From an uncultured Lachnospiraceae bacterium (GTDB taxonomy: Bacteria; Bacillota; Clostridia; Lachnospirales; Lachnospiraceae), in the NCBI GenBank assembly GCA_946403625.1, contig CAMJAP010000013.1:1-46560 (forward strand): DNA of 46,560 bases, read 5' to 3'. Shown in pieces: positions 42,420 through 46,560 of this stretch. The notes beneath the pieces were generated by a model. The model ran no database searches. It was not told the origin of the DNA and was given only the letters and a program-made list of their open reading frames with translations. How positions within the stretch are numbered: the first letter of the stretch is position 1; each line of letters begins with the position of its first letter. The position numbers and the translations under genes were made by a program.

Positions 42420-42448
42420 TTGACTTTGGGATATTCTGATCATATAAT
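42420..42448 (+). promoter_or_regulatory. Near-consensus promoter of the three-repeat RNA
   Basis: TTGACT (42420-42425) and a perfect TATAAT (42443-42448) are exactly 17 bases apart. It is one of the strongest promoters in the window. The predicted start (about 42455) is the first base of repeat unit 1. Confidence 0.85.
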
Positions 42449-42451
42449 AAT

Positions 42452-42635
42452 AATGAGCAGAGAGGCCAGCTGGATAGTTATTCTATCAAAGTGGCAGTTG
42501 TAAGAGCAGTGAGGCCTACTGAATGGTTTTATGCTATTAAAGTGGCAGTGGTAACAGCGGTGAGTCCTACCGTGAGGGATTTCATCCAACTAAAGTGGAA
42601 GTTGATGGGCTGTTCTTTATGAACAGCCTTTTCTT
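42452..42635 (+). ncRNA. Candidate structured RNA of three tandem repeats ending in a terminator
   Basis: No reading frame explains this stretch. Three units of about 50 nt each (starting near 42455, 42504 and 42556) follow one plan: GCAG-n-GAG, S-C-C, one base, R-C-U, a small hairpin, AA, AGU, GG-S'. The hairpins are GATAG/CTATC, AATGG/CTATT and GGAT/ATCC. The outer pair changes from GCC/GGC (units 1, 2) to TCC/GGA (unit 3). Such compensating changes indicate RNA structure. The third unit runs into a perfect terminator. It could be a free small RNA or a tandem riboswitch/attenuator for the gene at 42650. I do not recognise it as a named RNA class. Confidence 0.65.
42608..42635 (+). terminator. 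Terminator of the three-repeat RNA
   Basis: GGCTGTTC (42608-42615) and GAACAGCC (42621-42628) are perfect complements with a TTTAT loop, followed by TTTTCTT. It ends 15 bases before the next gene. Confidence 0.93.
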
Positions 42636-42649
42636 ATTGTGGAGGTTAC

Positions 42650-43255
42650 ATGGAACAGAAGGGTATATGTGACGTCTGCCATAAAAACCGTATTTTTTCT
42701 TCTCCAAACTTTTACATTGAAGAAAATGGGAAGAGATATGATATGAGTTTTCTTATTGATGACGGGGGAAATATTATTGGTACGCAGAAAATGGTTCATG
42801 TCGCCCAATGTGAGCAGTTTTACGAACAGAGTTATTATACACCGTCAGAAGAAGGATTTTCCGTGTTCGATACAAAGATTGGGAAGATAGGCGTCGTAGT
42901 CTGTTTTGATCGACATTACCCGGAGAGTATCAGGACAGAGGCTTTGCGTGGAGCAGAGCTAATTCTTGTGCCGACAGCAAATACTACGGCTGAGCCGTCG
43001 GAAATGTTTCAGTGGGAAATAAGGGTTCAGGCATTCCAAAACAGTGTGAATATAGCAATGTGCAACCGGGCAGGAAGAGAAGACGTGATGGTATTTTACG
43101 GTGAGTCGTTAGAGAGCGGTTATGATGGAGAATTGGTTGCTGTTGCCGGCCGCGGGGAGGAATTATTGGTTACAGAAATTGACCTCCCCGGGGCATCAGC
43201 GGCAAGAAATAAAAAGCCGTACACTTTGCTCAGAAGAACGGAATTATATGAATGA
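42650..43255 (+). CDS. Carbon-nitrogen hydrolase, N-terminally truncated
   Basis: The 201-residue protein matches the nitrilase superfamily (N-carbamoylputrescine amidase-like) from its lysine region ('GNIIGTQKMVHV') and nucleophile ('IGVVVCFDRHYPESIR') to the C-terminus ('AAR-NKKPYTLLRRTELYE'). Family members are about 270-300 residues. The first 60-70 residues with the catalytic Glu of the Glu-Lys-Cys triad are missing; homology seems to begin near 'CDVCHKNRIFSSPNFYIEEN'. A good GTGGAGG (42639-42645) precedes the ATG, so it may still be translated, but a normal amidase activity is unlikely. Codon use is AT-richer than in the operons to the left. Confidence 0.72.
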   Translation: MEQKGICDVCHKNRIFSSPNFYIEENGKRYDMSFLIDDGGNIIGTQKMVHVAQCEQFYEQSYYTPSEEGFSVFDTKIGKIGVVVCFDRHYPESIRTEALRGAELILVPTANTTAEPSEMFQWEIRVQAFQNSVNIAMCNRAGREDVMVFYGESLESGYDGELVAVAGRGEELLVTEIDLPGASAARNKKPYTLLRRTELYE

Positions 43256-43261
43256 GGTGTA

Positions 43262-43837
43262 TCAGGTGAAGAGGTATGAGTTAATTGCATCAAGAAAATA
43301 CTGGTGGATGCGATTATCTTCTGCGAGTTCAGGATGGAATGCAAGCCCGATCTGGTTTTTGTACCTCACCCCCACAATATGATCATAGGCAGTAGCAATG
43401 ACATCCACATTGTTTGATACTGACTCAATATACGGTGCGCGTATAAATGTCATGTTGAAGTCAGATATATCTCCGACATCGCCTTTGTAATAAAAACTAC
43501 CCAGCTGTCTGCCATAGGCATTGCGTTTTACAAGGACCGGAAGAGTCCCGAACCAGGTGTTTTCATCATTGCTGATTTTATCAGCAAGAAGAATTAAACC
43601 CGCACACGTCGCAAGAACCGGTAAGCCGTTATTTATCATCTCTTTTAATGGATCCAGCATATGCAGATCCTTCAAAAGTTTGCCTTGTACGGTGCTTTCT
43701 CCTCCCGGAAGAATCAAACCGTCCAAAGTTCCTATATCCGATTTCTGCCTGAGAAGAATGGTGTCTGCACCAAGTGACTGCAAAACAGAACGGTGTTCTT
43801 CAAAGGCTCCCTGAACGGCAAGTATACCGATCCTCAT
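43262..43837 (-). CDS. pdxT: Pyridoxal 5'-phosphate synthase glutaminase subunit
   Basis: PdxT hydrolyses glutamine and passes ammonia to PdxS. The 191-residue protein starts MRIGILAVQGAFEEHRSVL and has the nucleophile Cys in 'LATCAGLILLADKI', the oxyanion 'LILPGGEST' and the His/Glu pair in 'AFHPELAED'. Its start codon is two bases away from the pdxS stop, so the two are coupled. Confidence 0.97.
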   Translation of the reverse strand: MRIGILAVQGAFEEHRSVLQSLGADTILLRQKSDIGTLDGLILPGGESTVQGKLLKDLHMLDPLKEMINNGLPVLATCAGLILLADKISNDENTWFGTLPVLVKRNAYGRQLGSFYYKGDVGDISDFNMTFIRAPYIESVSNNVDVIATAYDHIVGVRYKNQIGLAFHPELAEDNRIHQYFLDAINSYLFT

Positions 43838-43838
43838 A

Positions 43839-44714
43839 TCATTTACCTCGTTCTTCCATGATTAGTTGTATTTCATTTTCGTTGATGCCGACCATGGCTT
43901 CACCGAGATTTTTTGACAGTTCCGCAAGAAGGGCAGGATCATCATAATTTGTAACGGCTTTTACAATTGCAGCAGCACGCTTTTCGGGTTCACCGGATTT
44001 GAATATTCCGGAGCCAACGAAAACACCTTCTGCACCAAGCTGCATCATAAGGGCTGCATCTGCGGGGGTGGCTACTCCTCCGGCTGCAAAATTAACAACA
44101 GGAAGTTTTTTGTTCTTATGGACATACTGTATTAATTCAAATGGTACCTGGTATTCTTTTGCGGCTTCGAACAATTCATCTTCTCTCATTGATGATACAC
44201 GGGAGATTTCTGCCTGCATACGTCTCATATGGCGGACAGCCTGGACAATATCACCGGTGCCCGGTTCGCCTTTTGTCCTTATCATGGAAGCTCCTTCGTT
44301 GATTCTTCTCAATGCTTCTCCGAGGTCACGGGCTCCGCACACAAATGGAACTTTAAAGTCACGCTTATTGATATGATATACATCATCAGCAGGGGAAAGA
44401 ACTTCGGATTCATCAATGTAATCTATCTCGATTGCCTGAAGAATCTGTGCTTCTGCAAAGTGGCCGATCCTGCACTTTGCCATGACTGGTATGGACACAG
44501 ATTCCTGAATTCCACTGATCATAGCAGGATCGCTCATTCGCGACACTCCTCCGGCGGCACGTATATCAGCGGGTATCCGTTCCAAAGCCATAACAGCACA
44601 AGCACCCGCAGCTTCCGCAATTTTAGCCTGTTCCGGAGTCGTAACATCCATGATCACGCCGCCCTTCAGCATCTGGGCAAGATTCTTGTTTAATTCATAT
44701 CGGTTATCTGACAT
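43839..44714 (-). CDS. pdxS: Pyridoxal 5'-phosphate synthase lyase subunit
   Basis: PdxS builds PLP from ribose 5-phosphate, glyceraldehyde 3-phosphate and ammonia as a dodecamer. The ATG at 44714 follows AAGGAGG on the minus strand; the frame is open to 44744 but without a site there. The 291-residue protein has '[20 protein letters not shown]', '[20 protein letters not shown]' and '[20 protein letters not shown]', typical of the family. Confidence 0.97.
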   Translation of the reverse strand: MSDNRYELNKNLAQMLKGGVIMDVTTPEQAKIAEAAGACAVMALERIPADIRAAGGVSRMSDPAMISGIQESVSIPVMAKCRIGHFAEAQILQAIEIDYIDESEVLSPADDVYHINKRDFKVPFVCGARDLGEALRRINEGASMIRTKGEPGTGDIVQAVRHMRRMQAEISRVSSMREDELFEAAKEYQVPFELIQYVHKNKKLPVVNFAAGGVATPADAALMMQLGAEGVFVGSGIFKSGEPEKRAAAIVKAVTNYDDPALLAELSKNLGEAMVGINENEIQLIMEERGK

Positions 44715-44728
44715 TATAGTAATCCTCC

Positions 44729-44757
44729 TTGCGTTTTTGTGCATTCTATTGTAAAAT
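44729..44757 (+). promoter_or_regulatory. pdxR promoter overlapping the pdxS promoter
   Basis: On the plus strand TTGCGT (44729-44734) and TAAAAT (44752-44757) are 17 bases apart. On the minus strand TACAAT (44753-44748) can serve pdxS, with TTGGAT 19 bases upstream. The overlap fits the usual model in which PdxR binds between the two genes, represses itself and activates pdxST. Confidence 0.55.
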
Positions 44758-44802
44758 TGGGCATATGAAAATATCCAAAACAGGAGAAAAATATATACCC
44801 AG

Positions 44803-45885
44803 ATGAGTAAAGCAGGTACAATTGATCATTCGCAACCTCTATATATTAAGGTATATGAGCATATAAAAGAGAATATCGTGGCAGGAGCATATCCCTATGG
44901 CCACAGGCTGCCTTCGAAAAGAATTATGGCCGAGGAAGCAAAAGTAAGTATCATCACCGTTAAGCACGCTTACGAACTGCTGTGCGATGAAGGGTATGTA
45001 GAGTCAAGAGAGCGAAGCGGATATTATGTTGCTTTCCGTGAAGAGGATGGTTTTGCTTGTTCGGAGAAAGAAATGATTTCGCATACTCATCATAGGCACC
45101 AGATGCCTGAATTATCCTTTCCGTTTTCTGTATTAGCCAGGACAATGAGACGGATATTGACTGAGTATGGTGAACAGGTATTTGAAAAATCGACTAACAA
45201 GGGATGCGCCCTGCTTCGGGATGAAATACGAAAATATCTGGGACGCAACAGGAGTGTATACGCAGATATTGAACAGATTATCATAGGATCAGGTGCAGAA
45301 TATTTATATAATCTGATTGTTGGCCTTTTTGGGACGGATACAGTTTTTGCGTTGGAGTATCCGTCATATGAAAAAATAGAAAAGGTTTATCGGGCAGCCG
45401 GCGTTCAGGTCGAAAAACTGCCTTTGGGAGAGAACGGGATAGAAAGCAATGCGCTATCTTCATCAAATGCAGATGTTTTACATGTATCACCATATAGAAG
45501 TTTTCCTTCAGGTATTACAGCATCAGCATCAAAAAAACATGAATATATCAGGTGGGCAGGACGATATGGCCGATATATAATTGAGGATGATTTTGAATCT
45601 GAATTCTCAGTTTCCAGGAAACCGGAAGATACCATGTTCGAATTATCGGAGCATGATAATGTTATATATATGAATACGTTTTCAAAAACCATATCGGAGT
45701 CACTAAGAGTAGGATATATGGTGCTTCCGAAACGCCTGGTTCAAAAATTTGATATGGATATTGGTTTCTACTCATGTACAGTGCCGACATTTGAACAGAT
45801 CCTGATTGCTGAATTGATCCGGAATGGTGATTTTGAAAGGCACATTAACAGAGTGAGAAGAAGGAAAAGAAGAGATGGTGAATAA
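44803..45885 (+). CDS. pdxR: PdxR-like MocR/GntR regulator, C-terminally truncated
   Basis: Residues 1-75 form a GntR winged helix ('[20 protein letters not shown]', '[20 protein letters not shown]'). The rest is a fold-type I aminotransferase-like domain with a PLP lysine in '[16 protein letters not shown]'. MocR regulators are usually 450-480 residues. This one stops at 360 directly after '[12 protein letters not shown]', so about 100 C-terminal residues of the effector domain are missing. Orientation and position opposite pdxS make PdxR the likely identity. The truncation coincides with a junction to an hsdR remnant, so regulation of pdxST by PLP may be lost or altered. Confidence 0.82.
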   Translation: MSKAGTIDHSQPLYIKVYEHIKENIVAGAYPYGHRLPSKRIMAEEAKVSIITVKHAYELLCDEGYVESRERSGYYVAFREEDGFACSEKEMISHTHHRHQMPELSFPFSVLARTMRRILTEYGEQVFEKSTNKGCALLRDEIRKYLGRNRSVYADIEQIIIGSGAEYLYNLIVGLFGTDTVFALEYPSYEKIEKVYRAAGVQVEKLPLGENGIESNALSSSNADVLHVSPYRSFPSGITASASKKHEYIRWAGRYGRYIIEDDFESEFSVSRKPEDTMFELSEHDNVIYMNTFSKTISESLRVGYMVLPKRLVQKFDMDIGFYSCTVPTFEQILIAELIRNGDFERHINRVRRRKRRDGE

Positions 45886-45946
45886 GAGCAAGTTTTTCGC
45901 CATCCTGAAAAATGTCCGAAAAACTTTTAGACCTATGTTGACATAC

Positions 45947-46504
45947 TCTGACGAATCGCACAGATCCATATTTAAGAAGTATCGTGCGATCTTTGAATAC
46001 TTTGATGCTATGCTTGTCGGACTGACAGCTACGCCAAAGACCGAGGTGGATCGGAACACCTACGATTTCTTCGAGATGGAATCGGGAATTCCGACCTATG
46101 CATATGACTACGAGACAGCCGTGAATGTCGATCACGTGCTGGTTCCATATTACAATTACGAGGTGAAGACCAAGTTCCTGGACGAAGGGATCACTTATGA
46201 CGATCTGTCTGAGGCGGATAAGGAACGGTATGAGGATGACTTTGAGGAAGACGGCAAGATACCGGATTTCATCCCTTCGGCAGAGTTGAATAAGTTTGTC
46301 TTTAATGAAAAGACCGTAGATCTGGTGCTGCAGGATCTGATGGAGCGCGGGATCAAGATCGACAGCGGTGATAAGCTGGGCAAGACGATCATCTTCGCAC
46401 AGAACAAGCGCCATGCGGAGTTTATCATTGAACGGTTCAATAAACTATATCCGCTGAAAAAGGGAAAGTTCTGCCAGCGTGTGATCTGTGACGATTCCTA
46501 TGCG
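45947..46504 (+). pseudogene. Internal fragment of a type I restriction enzyme R subunit (hsdR remnant)
   Basis: In a frame open from 45875 to 46543, the part from 'SDESHRSIFKKYRAIFEYFD' onwards matches the motor domain of HsdR: DEAD-like motif II (DESH), motif III 'MLVGLTATPKTEVDRNTYDF', then 'NVDHVLVPYYNYEVKTKFLD' and 'KLGKTIIFAQNKRHAEFIIE'. Similarity seems to stop at 'CDDSYA' near 46504. The nuclease domain before motif II and everything after the first part of helicase domain 2 are absent, and no hsdM or hsdS is in view. The start at 45875 overlaps the pdxR end, with 24 codons of no visible HsdR similarity. Confidence 0.8.
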
Positions 46505-46520
46505 ACAAGGAGGCTCGAGA

Positions 46521-46560
46521 GTGGTTACTTATTCAGCACATGAAAAAGAAATAGTCAGAC
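46521..46560 (+). CDS. Start of an unidentified gene, cut by the window edge
   Basis: AAGGAGG (46507-46513) lies seven bases before GTG at 46521. The frame reads MVTYSAHEKEIVR and runs off the window. Thirteen residues do not identify it. A transposase-like HTH protein is one possibility in view of the rearranged surroundings, but this is a guess. Confidence 0.3.
   Translation, partial: MVTYSAHEKEIVR

Noticed and set aside
42455-42607. Glycine, T-box or c-di-GMP riboswitch in the three-repeat region
   Set aside because: The repeated AAAGTGG recalls the T-box AGGGUGG and the tandem form recalls glycine switches, but the conserved cores of those classes are absent.
45875-46543. Intact helicase gene
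   Set aside because: The frame contains only motif II to part of helicase domain 2 of HsdR, with unrelated ends on both sides, so it is a remnant.

Overview
The window looks like a chromosomal segment of a strictly fermentative Firmicute of the class Clostridia, most likely a Lachnospiraceae. The reasons are the rpsB/tsf/pyrH/frr/uppS/cdsA/dxr/rseP order, the rimP/nusA/rnpM/ylxQ/infB/rbfA/nrnA/truB/ribF order, a pyrophosphate-dependent PEP dikinase (ppdK), strong AGGAGG-type ribosome binding sites and moderate GC. Nothing in the sequence fixes the species. No tRNA, rRNA, CRISPR array or complete insertion sequence was seen.

Layout. 1-3.1 kb: an anchored MltG/YceG-like protein, then rpsB and tsf. 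3.1-13.1 kb: a roughly 10 kb accessory block that separates tsf from pyrH. It holds a GtrII-type membrane glucosyltransferase, a small unknown protein, a VanW protein, a complete 2-aminoethylphosphonate (AEP) pathway (phnW, pepM with an N-terminal cytidylyltransferase-like domain, a LicC/PntC-type nucleotidyltransferase, ppd), a membrane-anchored polysaccharide deacetylase and a bactofilin with a very acidic N-terminal region. 13.1-18.5 kb: pyrH, frr, uppS, cdsA, dxr, rseP. 18.5-25.2 kb: a TPR/DUF4037/DUF4125 protein, a 1009-residue PAS/GGDEF/EAL protein and two small unknown proteins. 25.3-34.4 kb: the rimP-nusA-infB-ribF translation and cofactor operon. 34.4-39.5 kb: a membrane GGDEF-EAL protein, divergent from a Na/Pi cotransporter, then an SH3-NlpC/P60 hydrolase. 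39.7-42.3 kb: ppdK. 42.4-46.5 kb: a region that looks AT-richer, with a small RNA-like locus of three tandem structured repeats, an N-terminally truncated C-N hydrolase, divergent pdxST and pdxR (pdxR lacks its C-terminus), an hsdR remnant and the start of an unidentified gene.

How the genes work together. PepM, Ppd and PhnW should turn phosphoenolpyruvate into AEP, and the PntC-like enzyme should activate it as CMP-AEP. The neighbours (GtrII, VanW, deacetylase, bactofilin) act at the envelope, so a phosphonate-decorated surface polymer or lipid is the simplest reading. No transferase that would attach AEP is visible. uppS, cdsA, dxr and rseP supply isoprenoid and phospholipid precursors and membrane proteolysis. 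Two GGDEF/EAL proteins point to cyclic-di-GMP signalling.

The items most worth a second look are the phosphonate block inside the rpsB-tsf//pyrH-frr neighbourhood, the three-repeat RNA at 42450-42635, an 18-codon upstream ORF overlapping the Na/Pi cotransporter start, a perfect 12-bp hairpin in the rimP leader, a family of intergenic repeats with a covarying GAA-loop hairpin, and truncated genes on both sides of pdxST.
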